Positions 1 to 6,930 of a DNA stretch of 14,072 bases are shown here, piece after piece. This DNA is from Chthoniobacterales bacterium (GTDB lineage: Bacteria; Verrucomicrobiota; Verrucomicrobiia; Chthoniobacterales; UBA10450), in contig JACCZO010000450.1 in assembly GCA_013695925.1 (NCBI GenBank), positions 1-14,072 on the forward strand. Reading direction: 5' to 3'. A program made the position numbers and the translations under genes. Below the pieces are notes generated by a model. That model saw nothing but the letters and a program-made list of their open reading frames with translations. It was not told the DNA's origin and ran no database searches. Position 1 is the stretch's first letter. Every line of letters begins with the position of its first letter.

Positions 1-8
1 ACGCCTAA

Positions 9-127
9 CAGACTGTTGAAATAGTCCACAGATTGCACCGATGAGCACAGATTTTTCGAAACTGCTCTCTGTGGAATCTGCGAAATCTGTGGAAGAATTC
101 TTCCCCGGAGAGTTTTTCGACAGTCTG
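9..127. mobile_element. MITE-like palindromic element with imperfect terminal inverted repeats
   Basis: The ends 9-26 and 110-127 are inverted repeats that match at 15 of 18 positions, both starting CAGACTGT then GAAA. The four bases CTAA lie directly outside each end (5-8 and 128-131), as expected of a target-site duplication. Inside, CCACAGATT (26-34) is inverted as AATCTGTGG (84-92), so the element is largely foldable. It has no room for a transposase. Ends of the type CAGACTGTTGAAAAA resemble termini of IS1182-like elements as I remember them, so this may be a non-autonomous derivative or a relic. The structure is seen directly; the mobility is inferred. Confidence 0.5.
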
Positions 128-165
128 CTAAACAGGTCCTTGCGGAATTCTCGCGACTCGTGACC

Positions 166-561
166 TCATTGCATGCCGGTGTCGCACTTCCACTCCACCT
201 TCTTCATCTCGCCTGCGACGATATCCACCTCAAAAGGGCCATAAAAGCCGACTCGACTCTTCCAGTCTTTCCTCGAGATGCGGTAATGCCCAGGGGGCAG
301 CAAAACCCGAAAGTGGCCCTGCTCATCGGTCGTGAAGGATGCAACCGTGCGATCGTCCTTGTTCACCTCGAACGTCATATTGTCCAGTGGTCTTGAGTCG
401 GGAACGCCCTGCCTCACCGGCCCTCCCGAAATGTTGTGCAGAGAAATCGATCCTTCGAAACCGGTGTCCGCCCCGGGGGCAGGTGTGGTCTCGGCACCCG
501 CGAGGCAACAGGAGAAAGCGCACAGAAGCAGAATGATTTGGAGAGAGTGAGGCTGAGTCAT
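166..561 (-). CDS. small secreted protein with carboxypeptidase-regulatory-like beta-sandwich
   Basis: A 131-residue protein of unknown function. Residues 7-23 form a hydrophobic signal peptide ending in AGA before ET, which fits signal peptidase I. Cysteines at 14, 18 and 19 are present but give no good lipobox. Residues about 35-126 look like a transthyretin/carboxypeptidase-regulatory beta-sandwich: the stretch FTTDEQGHFRVLLPPGHYRIS is the typical turn DxxGxFxxxLPPGxY, followed by a strand ending VEWKCD. Such domains are found in periplasmic or surface proteins. The gene is monocistronic here, divergent from the large secreted protein at 855. No Shine-Dalgarno sequence precedes the ATG at 561. 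The exact role cannot be given. Confidence 0.75.
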   Translation of the reverse strand: MTQPHSLQIILLLCAFSCCLAGAETTPAPGADTGFEGSISLHNISGGPVRQGVPDSRPLDNMTFEVNKDDRTVASFTTDEQGHFRVLLPPGHYRISRKDWKSRVGFYGPFEVDIVAGEMKKVEWKCDTGMQ

Positions 562-772
562 GGTGAATGATGAATAGAACGTGAGTGAAAAAATCTACCT
601 CCGTAGTATAGCATGAATAGCAAAGACGCATCCAGAACTCGAGGAGGCCGGGTTGAGCCTTGGGATCGACTCAACTCGTTAGGCAAAAGAGACCTTCTTC
701 GGCAAAAGATTACCTATTTGCAAGGTGTGCAACACGCGAATTTTATTGACGGCGCGCGCAAAAACAGATTGC

Positions 773-821
773 CTCGTTGTTAGCCATCTCAGCGAGATGA
801 CTGTTAGATCAACAACAACGA
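773..821 (+). promoter_or_regulatory. nested inverted repeats in the leader of the 1040-residue protein
   Basis: TCGTTGTT (773-780) is complementary to AACAACGA (814-821). Between them CATCTC (785-790), loop AGC, GAGATG (794-799) forms a perfect 6-bp hairpin. The two stems nest, so the RNA could fold as a two-tier hairpin ending 23 bases before the ribosome binding site. It could be an mRNA-stabilising or translation-controlling structure, or a DNA operator. It has no U-tract and does not match a riboswitch class that I recognise. Confidence 0.4.
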
Positions 822-843
822 AGCCGTTTAATCGGCAAAATCT

Positions 844-850
844 AGGAGGT
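844..850 (+). promoter_or_regulatory. strong ribosome binding site AGGAGGT
   Basis: AGGAGGT lies 4 bases before the ATG at 855 (5 bases from the core AGGAGG). It fixes the start of the large secreted protein. It stands out because almost no other start in the window has a Shine-Dalgarno sequence. Confidence 0.8.
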
Positions 851-854
851 CAGA

Positions 855-3800
855 ATGTTTAGTCGTCGAAGAGGATTGTTTATCGTTTCCGCCGTCGCGC
901 TGCTTGGGGTCGCCTGTCTTGTGCGAGTCGGGCAGGCGCAAAAACCAACTTCAACCAAAGCTCCTGCAGGCCAGCACGCGCAGCTTGCGAGCGGCAAGGC
1001 AGTCGTCGGACGCGCCGTCGCATTTGCCGAGACCCGGCCCGTGCGTGAGATCATGGCGGAGGTCGACCAGGTCGATCGCGAACTTCAGAAGGAAGCCGAA
1101 GAGATCAATAAATTGAACACGGGTTTCATTCGCAGGCCGAACCTGAATGCGCCGGCCCAGAAAGACGGCGCTCTGCAATCCGGCTTTGGAGCGGATGGCC
1201 GCTTCAAGTTGAATATCCCGAGTCCAATCGTCGTTTTTGAGGGGCTAGGCGCGAGCGGTTCCGCGCCGCCCGATACGACGGGCGCGGTCGGTCCGAACGA
1301 CTACGTGCAGATTGTGAATAGCACAAGAGTCCAGATCTTTGACAAAAACGGTGTGGCCCGCGGTCCGGCGTTTAATCTGAACACGCTCTTTGCCTCGCTT
1401 GGGCCGCCCGCCTCGGTCACCAATAATGGCGACGGGCTCGTTCTCTACGACCGGATGGCGAATCGCTGGATTCTCACGCAGTTTTCGTTTTTCAGCTCGG
1501 CCACACCGCCCTACCACCAGCCGATCGCCGTTTCCAAAACCGGCGACCCGACCGGCGAGTACTGGGCCTATGATTTCATCACGCCGGGGAACGAATTTCC
1601 CGATTACGGCAAAATCGGAGCCTGGCCGGACGGGTATTACTTCACGGATCGCCAGTTCACGAATGGCGTGACTTATAATGGCTTTGGTTGCTTCGCTTTC
1701 GACCGGGCCAAAATGTTGGTCGGCGATTCCACGGCTAGCTATATCTACTTCAACGCCGGTCCGACTCTGAGCGATTCCTCCTCGGGTATGATTCCGACGG
1801 ATTACAATGGTTTGACGCCACCGCCGGCCGGCGCGCCTAACGTCTTCTCGGTCTATCTCGACGATGCCTTCGACTCCGTCGACGCACTGCGCTTATTCGA
1901 CTTCCACGCAGACTTCGCGAATCCGGGGAACTCTACTTTCCTCGAGCGCCCCGAGAGTCCCCTCCCGGTGGCCGCATTCGATTCGCGTAGTCCAGGCACC
2001 TTCACGGGCGCGCGGAACGAGATTGAAGAACCCCCTCCAGCCACCACCATTGATTACCTCAATGCAATCGGCGACCGCCTGATGCTTCGCCTTCAGTATT
2101 TCAACCGGGGAGGCACCGAGACGCTCACCACCGTGCAGACGGTGAACGCAGGCATCATCCCACCGCCCGGCGTGGCCCCGACGATCGCGGAATATCGCGC
2201 CGCGACGCGTTGGTATGTCTTGGAAAAGGCCAGCCCGGGCGGGACATGGTCGGTTCAAGACCAGGGAACCTACTCGCCCGATTCGACGGAACGGTGGATG
2301 GGCAGCTCAGTGGTCGACAACGCTGGCAATCTGGCGGTCGGCTACTCGACCTCCAGCTTGAGCGTCTTCCCTTCCATCGCCTATGCGGGAAGGCTGGCGA
2401 CTGATCCTCCCGGCATGCTCTCGCAGGGCGAGGCGACAATGTTCGCCGGGACCGGCGTCCAGCTGGGAACGAGCAGCCGTTGGGGCGATTACAGCGCGAT
2501 GTGCCTGGATCCGTCCGACGATGCGACCTTCTGGTATACGAACGAATATTACAACACGAACGCGACCTTCGACTGGAAGACCAAGGTTGGCGCCTTCAAG
2601 TTTGCCGGCACAACCGCGCCCGCCCAGGGCACGTTGAGTGGAACGATTACCGCCTGCGACACTGGCGTCCCGCTCATGGACGCTCTGGTGGAGGTGACAG
2701 GTGGTCCTTCGACGGGCTTCTCTTCCGCGACGAAAGCGGATGGCACTTACTCGATGAACTTGTCGCCCGGAAGCTACTCGGCTACCATTATTGATCCGGC
2801 TCACAATTGTGACCCAATCGGACCGTTCCCGGTCACGATCACAAACGGCGGCACCACCACCTTGGACCAATGCCTCAGTGGCGTCGCCCGCTTCGAGTTT
2901 GCCTCCAGTGAGGTCTCCGTCAGTGGCGGTAATGGCAATGGAATCATCGAACCGAACGAGTGCAACAACCTGGACGTATCCATCCTGAACGACGGTTGCT
3001 TGCTCGGCTCTGGGATCACGGCCGTGCTTTCCACGACCACGCCGGAGGTGACAATCAGTCAGCCAAATTCGGCTTATCCGGACACGGCTGAAGGCGCCAC
3101 CTCGACGAACACAGATCCGTTCCAGGTCAGCACCTCGGCGGCGTTCGTCTGCGGCACCTCGATCGACTTCACGCTCAACGTCACATTCGCTGGCGGGTCG
3201 GCCGTCGTGAACTTCAGTGTCGGAACCTGCGCGGCGCCGACTCAGACAGTGAACGGCTCCCTGGATGCGGGGGATCCCGTCCAGGAAGGTCGTTTAGGAC
3301 GCAATGCCGTGGCGAGCGTTTGCGGCACGGCGAAAGCCTGCCCTGGTATCTTCGGAACCGGCGACCGGCGCTACGATGTCCTGAGCTTTACCAATGGAGC
3401 GGGTGCGGCTTGCGTGACCATTACGACCACGGCACCTAATGGATCGTTGACCCAGCCGATTATTCCGGTGGCCTACCTGAATGACTATATCCCGCCGACG
3501 GTGGGAAACACTGGAACGATCTGCACGAACTATCTGGGCGATCCAGGTGGCAGCCCGAACACCGTGAACACCTTCTCGGTGGATGTGCCCGCCATGGAAA
3601 CCCTCCTGGTCGTGGTGGAGGAAGCGAACGCCGCCCAGACTCCGGGAGCGCCTTATACGGTTGAGGTCTCCGGCTTGGTCGGGAATGGCGTCGGCCCCGG
3701 TCCTTGCGATGGCGGCGGCGGCGAAATTACGCTCACCGCGACCCTCCGCCGGGTAAACGGCAATCGTCTCGTGGCCCTTAGCTGGACCCCGGCGGATGGC

Positions 3801-3977
3801 GGCAGCATAAACATCCTGCGTGACGGTGTGGTAATCCACACGACGGCGGACGACGGCCGCGCTCAGGACCGCCTCGGCAGCGGAGGCAGGGAAACCCATG
3901 TCTATCAAGTCTGCGAGACAGACACGGGCACCTGCTCGAACGAAGTGAAAGTCAAAGTCCCCGGCTCTGGCCAATAA
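855..3977 (+). CDS. large secreted multidomain protein (propeller-like N-terminal part, CarboxypepD_reg-like, CARDB-like and Fn3-like domains)
   Basis: A 1040-residue exported protein. Residues 1-28 are a signal peptide (RRR, hydrophobic core, cleavage near GQAQ). A short charged helical segment follows (about 62-92). Residues about 125-585 contain repeated beta-rich motifs such as SGSAPPDTTGAVGPNDYVQ and WGDYSAMCLDPSDDATFWYT, suggesting a beta-propeller-like fold. Residues about 590-675 form a carboxypeptidase-regulatory-like domain (SGTITACDTGVPLMDALVEV, then KADGTYSMNLSPGSYSATI). Residues 677-792 resemble a CARDB-like domain with the motif GNGNGIIEPNECNNL. Residues about 795-943 are another beta-domain with many cysteines. 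A glycine-rich linker (944-956) leads to a fibronectin-III-like C-terminus (957-1035). No catalytic residues are recognisable. Many cysteines suggest disulphides outside the cytoplasm. An adhesive or structural surface role is inferred, not shown. Confidence 0.85.
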   Translation: MFSRRRGLFIVSAVALLGVACLVRVGQAQKPTSTKAPAGQHAQLASGKAVVGRAVAFAETRPVREIMAEVDQVDRELQKEAEEINKLNTGFIRRPNLNAPAQKDGALQSGFGADGRFKLNIPSPIVVFEGLGASGSAPPDTTGAVGPNDYVQIVNSTRVQIFDKNGVARGPAFNLNTLFASLGPPASVTNNGDGLVLYDRMANRWILTQFSFFSSATPPYHQPIAVSKTGDPTGEYWAYDFITPGNEFPDYGKIGAWPDGYYFTDRQFTNGVTYNGFGCFAFDRAKMLVGDSTASYIYFNAGPTLSDSSSGMIPTDYNGLTPPPAGAPNVFSVYLDDAFDSVDALRLFDFHADFANPGNSTFLERPESPLPVAAFDSRSPGTFTGARNEIEEPPPATTIDYLNAIGDRLMLRLQYFNRGGTETLTTVQTVNAGIIPPPGVAPTIAEYRAATRWYVLEKASPGGTWSVQDQGTYSPDSTERWMGSSVVDNAGNLAVGYSTSSLSVFPSIAYAGRLATDPPGMLSQGEATMFAGTGVQLGTSSRWGDYSAMCLDPSDDATFWYTNEYYNTNATFDWKTKVGAFKFAGTTAPAQGTLSGTITACDTGVPLMDALVEVTGGPSTGFSSATKADGTYSMNLSPGSYSATIIDPAHNCDPIGPFPVTITNGGTTTLDQCLSGVARFEFASSEVSVSGGNGNGIIEPNECNNLDVSILNDGCLLGSGITAVLSTTTPEVTISQPNSAYPDTAEGATSTNTDPFQVSTSAAFVCGTSIDFTLNVTFAGGSAVVNFSVGTCAAPTQTVNGSLDAGDPVQEGRLGRNAVASVCGTAKACPGIFGTGDRRYDVLSFTNGAGAACVTITTTAPNGSLTQPIIPVAYLNDYIPPTVGNTGTICTNYLGDPGGSPNTVNTFSVDVPAMETLLVVVEEANAAQTPGAPYTVEVSGLVGNGVGPGPCDGGGGEITLTATLRRVNGNRLVALSWTPADGGSINILRDGVVIHTTADDGRAQDRLGSGGRETHVYQVCETDTGTCSNEVKVKVPGSGQ

Positions 3978-3993
3978 GAGTTAGGCCATCTTC

Positions 3994-4024
3994 GCCAGCA
4001 GGTCGTCCGATCCGGCCTGCTGGC
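3994..4024 (+). terminator. 9-bp hairpin after the large secreted protein gene (terminator-like, no U-tract)
   Basis: GCCAGCAGG (3994-4002) and CCTGCTGGC (4016-4024) form a perfect 9-bp stem with a 13-base loop. It begins 17 bases after the stop codon. No T-run follows, so if it ends transcription it is not a classical intrinsic terminator; it could instead protect the mRNA 3' end. The rest of the gap to 4226 contains no supported gene. Confidence 0.4.
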
Positions 4025-4225
4025 AGCCTGACGCGGGTGACTTCCTCGACGGTTGGAACTGCCTGAGTCGGACGGGGTGCCCTTGCGCTTTGAAGAGAAG
4101 GCTAAACCAGATACTCGCCCACAGGGCGACGGCTGCATCGGAGATCCTTCGGCTTCATATCAGCTCCTCGTCTTCGCACCGCGAAGCAGTCACAGTTCGT
4201 TTTCTCCGCTTGAATTGCCTTCCGA

Positions 4226-5221
4226 ATGACCGGAAGTTTTTCCATGCTTACCAAAGATGCTGCAGCCACCGCCGTCGCGACGCCGCCGATGAAATCGGAT
4301 TCCTTTCAAAAAGGTGCTGCGGTCAAGACGTCAGCTGCCAAGTCGCTCCAGATTTATATCGACGGAGAATTTTTCGACCAGGCCGACGCGAAGATCTCGG
4401 TCTTCGACCACGGTTTGCTTTATGGCGACGGGATTTTTGAAGGCATTCGTTTTTACAACGGCCGCGTTTTTCGGATGCAGGAGCACATGGATCGCCTCTG
4501 GGAATCGGCCCGCTCCATCTGCCTCGAGATCCCCATTTCGCGCCCGGAAATGGACGAAGCGTTGCTCGAGACCATCCGCCAAAACGACCTGCGCGATGGT
4601 TATGTGCGCCTCATCGTGACCCGCGGCGTCGGCAATCTTGGACTCAATCCGGCCCAATGTAAGCAGCCGAGCGTGATCATCATCGCTGCCACGATCGCGC
4701 TTTATCCGGAGGAAATTTACCAGCGCGGCCTCACGGTCGTGACGGTCGCGACCCGTCGCATGGGCCCGGCCACTTTGAACCCGGCGATCAAGTCGCTCAA
4801 TTACCTGAACAACGTCCTCGCTCGCATCGAAGCCAATCTCGCCAACGCCGATGAAGCCCTCATGCTGAACGACGCCGGCAACGTGGCCGAGTGCACCGCC
4901 GACAATGTTTTCATCGTGAAACGCGGCCAGATCATGACCCCGCCGATCACGGCCGGCGCGTTGCGCGGGATCACCCGTTCTGTCGTTTTCGACATTGCGC
5001 ACGAGCTCGGGATCCCGATTTCCGAACCGGAGTTGACCCGCCATGACATCTACATCGCGGATGAAGCCTTCCTCACTGGCACGGCCGCGGAAGTCATTCC
5101 GATGATCAAGGTGGACGGCCGTCCAATCGGAAACGGGAAGCCCGGCGAGATTACCAACCGCACGATCGCGCGCTTCCGCGAGTTGACACGCGAAAGCGGG
5201 ACCCCGATTTTTTCGGAGTGA
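4226..5221 (+). CDS. ilvE: branched-chain amino acid aminotransferase (PLP fold type IV)
   Basis: The product transfers the amino group between glutamate and the 2-oxo acids of leucine, isoleucine and valine, using pyridoxal phosphate in the cytoplasm. The 331-residue frame begins its conserved part at LQIYIDGEFF (41-50), followed by SVFDHGLLYGDGIFEGIRFY (58-77), the typical class IV opening. Lys189 in NPAIKSLNYLNN is the expected Schiff-base lysine, and Glu222 in NVAECTADNVF the residue contacting the PLP ring nitrogen. AFLTGTAAEVIPM (281-293) is the conserved C-terminal motif. Relatives begin near residue 40, so the N-terminal extension is suspect. ATG codons at 4244 (GGAAG 7 bases before it) and 4289 are alternative starts. 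D-amino-acid transaminase or aminodeoxychorismate lyase share the fold, but EGIRFYNG with the spacing here favours IlvE. Confidence 0.88.
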   Translation: MTGSFSMLTKDAAATAVATPPMKSDSFQKGAAVKTSAAKSLQIYIDGEFFDQADAKISVFDHGLLYGDGIFEGIRFYNGRVFRMQEHMDRLWESARSICLEIPISRPEMDEALLETIRQNDLRDGYVRLIVTRGVGNLGLNPAQCKQPSVIIIAATIALYPEEIYQRGLTVVTVATRRMGPATLNPAIKSLNYLNNVLARIEANLANADEALMLNDAGNVAECTADNVFIVKRGQIMTPPITAGALRGITRSVVFDIAHELGIPISEPELTRHDIYIADEAFLTGTAAEVIPMIKVDGRPIGNGKPGEITNRTIARFRELTRESGTPIFSE

Positions 5222-5272
5222 TCGGAAGCGCGTTGCAAGGAATCGGAGCGGTCGCGCGCGCCAGCCTGCCGG

Positions 5273-5302
5273 TTGAATGTTTTTCCCACTTTGTGGTCTA
5301 AT
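5273..5302 (+). promoter_or_regulatory. putative sigma-70-type promoter of mcsA-mcsB-clpC
   Basis: TTGAAT (5273-5278) and TCTAAT (5297-5302) are separated by 18 bases and match the -35 and -10 consensus at 4 and 5 of 6 positions. Transcription would begin at about 5308-5310, only a few bases before the mcsA ATG at 5312, so the message would be nearly leaderless. No CtsR-type direct repeat (GGTCAAA) and no CIRCE element is visible nearby. Confidence 0.5.
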
Positions 5303-5311
5303 TGATCAGTC

Positions 5312-5803
5312 ATGCTCTGCGACGTTTGTAAATGCAATGATGCGACGGTTTTTCTGACTCAGATTCTGGAGGGAAAAATGCAGAAGGTGAATCTGTGTGA
5401 CGCCTGCTCGAAAGAAAAAGGCGTGCAGGATCCGACCGGCTTTGCCCTCGCCGATTTATTGTTAGGCATCGGCGCTGCCGAGGAGATCGAGAAAGGTGCG
5501 CCGACCCAGAAATGCCCGGTCTGCGGTTTCACGCAGGCGGATTTCAAGAAGACCGGGCGGCTCGGTTGCAGCGAATGTTACCAAACTTTCTCGGAAGGCC
5601 TCGGCACCCTCCTGAAAGCCATGCACAAGGGCACGGAGCATGTCGGCAAATTACCGGAACGGGCGGCGCGTCAGATGGAGCTGAGCGATAAGATGCGCGC
5701 CCTGAGCGATCACCTCGAGAAAGCGGTCGCGGAAGAAAATTACGAGACGGCCGCGACTTTGCGCGACCAGATCAAGCAACTCGAACACGAGATGGCGAGC
5801 TAA
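5312..5803 (+). CDS. mcsA: McsA-like zinc-finger protein with UVR motif, activator of McsB
   Basis: A 163-residue protein. Cysteine pairs C3/C6 (plus C8), C29/C32, C68/C71 and C86/C89 form two four-cysteine zinc sites, as in McsA of Bacillus. The C-terminal residues about 133-160 are a UVR motif (EKAVAEENYETAATLRDQIK), the helical hairpin also found in UvrB, UvrC and ClpC. In Firmicutes McsA binds and activates the arginine kinase McsB and responds to heavy-metal and oxidative stress. Its place two bases before mcsB supports the same role here. It contains a GTTAGGC word at 5461. No Shine-Dalgarno sequence precedes the ATG; the upstream promoter suggests leaderless translation. Confidence 0.9.
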   Translation: MLCDVCKCNDATVFLTQILEGKMQKVNLCDACSKEKGVQDPTGFALADLLLGIGAAEEIEKGAPTQKCPVCGFTQADFKKTGRLGCSECYQTFSEGLGTLLKAMHKGTEHVGKLPERAARQMELSDKMRALSDHLEKAVAEENYETAATLRDQIKQLEHEMAS

Positions 5804-5805
5804 CG

Positions 5806-6930
5806 ATGAAATTCGCCCAGGTCATGTCGAGCGCCGGCGAATGGCTCCGCGGCGAAGGGCCGCACCACCAGGTCGTGGTGAGCAGCCGCGTCCGGCTCGC
5901 GCGCAATCTGCGTCATCGTTCCTTTCCCGGCTGGGCGAAAAAAGCGGAGCGCACCCTGATTCTCGAACAAATAAAGCCGCGTGTCGAAGAGCTCCCGGAA
6001 ATGCAGGATTCATTTTCCGAGCTGCTCCAGGATCTTTCCGCGCTCGAGAAGCAGGTCCTGGTCGAGCGCCATCTCATCAGCCGCGAGCATGCCGCCAAGG
6101 GCGTTGGCAGTGCGGTCACGATGAATCGCAAGCAGACTCTCAGCATCATGATCAACGAAGAGGATCATCTGCGCATGCAGTCGATTCGCTCCGGGTTGCA
6201 ACTAAAGAATGCCTTTAAGCTGGTCGATAAGGTCGACAGCACCCTCGAGGGCAAACTCGACATCGCCTACGATCAGCACCTCGGTTATCTGACTGCCTGT
6301 CCCACGAACGTCGGCACGGGAATGCGAGCTTCCGCCATGCTCCATTTGCCTGGCCTCGTCCTGAGCGATCTCATCAACCAGGTCATCCAGGCGGTGAACA
6401 AGATCGGCCTCGCTGTCCGCGGGCTCTACGGGGAAGGAACGGAGGCGATGGGCAACCTTTTCCAGATCTCCAACCAGACCACGCTCGGCGAAAAGGAAGA
6501 CGAGATCATTGCCCGCCTAACGAAGGTGATCGAGACCATCATCGGAAAAGAACACGACGCTCGCCAGATGTTGATCCAGAAAAAGCCCGACACTCTCTGG
6601 GACCAGATTGGCCGGGCCTACGGTGTGCTTACTTATGCCCATGCGATGACCTCGAAGGAGGCGCTTAATTTGCTATCCGTCATGAAACTCGGCGTAGACC
6701 TCGGCGCGTTCCCCGAAGAACGGCGTCTCCCGGTCGACGAGCTCTTCATCGAAACCCAGCCCGCCCATTTGCAAAAAACCTCCCAACAGAAACTCAACGC
6801 CGAAGAGCGCGACTTTCTCCGGGCCGAAATCATCCGCGCTCGTTTGAAACTCTTTCCTAAACCTGATATGGGTAAAGTGGCGCGGGAGCCCGGCGACGAC
6901 ACAACTTCCGATACCAATCACAATGAATAA
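5806..6930 (+). CDS. mcsB: protein arginine kinase McsB
   Basis: The product phosphorylates arginine side chains of proteins, marking them for degradation by ClpC-ClpP. The 374 residues show the guanido-kinase signature: nucleotide-binding arginines in VVSSRVRLARN (24-34), the loop MINEEDHLRMQS (115-126) whose glutamate acts as catalytic base, CPTNVGTGMRAS (165-176) with the active-site cysteine, and GEGTEAMGNLFQISN (209-223). RDFLRA (335-340) is the RDxxRA phosphoarginine-binding pocket that separates McsB from creatine and arginine kinases. All key residues are present. It starts two bases after mcsA and its last 8 bases overlap the start of clpC, indicating translational coupling. An antisense-oriented GTTAGGC lies at 6515. 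Confidence 0.95.
   Translation: MKFAQVMSSAGEWLRGEGPHHQVVVSSRVRLARNLRHRSFPGWAKKAERTLILEQIKPRVEELPEMQDSFSELLQDLSALEKQVLVERHLISREHAAKGVGSAVTMNRKQTLSIMINEEDHLRMQSIRSGLQLKNAFKLVDKVDSTLEGKLDIAYDQHLGYLTACPTNVGTGMRASAMLHLPGLVLSDLINQVIQAVNKIGLAVRGLYGEGTEAMGNLFQISNQTTLGEKEDEIIARLTKVIETIIGKEHDARQMLIQKKPDTLWDQIGRAYGVLTYAHAMTSKEALNLLSVMKLGVDLGAFPEERRLPVDELFIETQPAHLQKTSQQKLNAEERDFLRAEIIRARLKLFPKPDMGKVAREPGDDTTSDTNHNE

Larger units (their letters stand above)
562..854. other. divergent intergenic region and 5' leader of the large secreted protein gene
   Basis: This stretch has no plausible gene. It separates two divergent genes and must hold both promoters. It contains one GTTAGGC word (678-684), a short palindrome TTGCA-N5-TGCAA (718-732) that could be an operator, a possible -35 hexamer TTGACG (746-751) without a convincing -10 partner, nested inverted repeats (773-821), and the ribosome binding site AGGAGGT (844-850). 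The word CGGCAAAA occurs twice (about 694-702 and 833-840). It is more AT-rich than the neighbouring genes. Confidence 0.5.

Noticed and set aside
323..631. 102-codon minus-strand frame overlapping the small secreted protein
   Set aside because: The 166-561 frame has a proper signal peptide and beta-sandwich motifs; this one is an alternative frame with low-complexity Arg/His content.
773..821. Riboswitch in the leader
   Set aside because: Only simple nested stems are visible; I see none of the conserved core bases of a class I know.
3905..4138. 77-codon minus-strand frame at the end of the large secreted protein gene
   Set aside because: Half of it is antisense to the secreted protein, it has no motif, and it spans the 9-bp hairpin.
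4331..5044. 237-codon open frame antisense to ilvE
   Set aside because: It is a shadow of the aminotransferase codon pattern with no recognisable motif or start signal.
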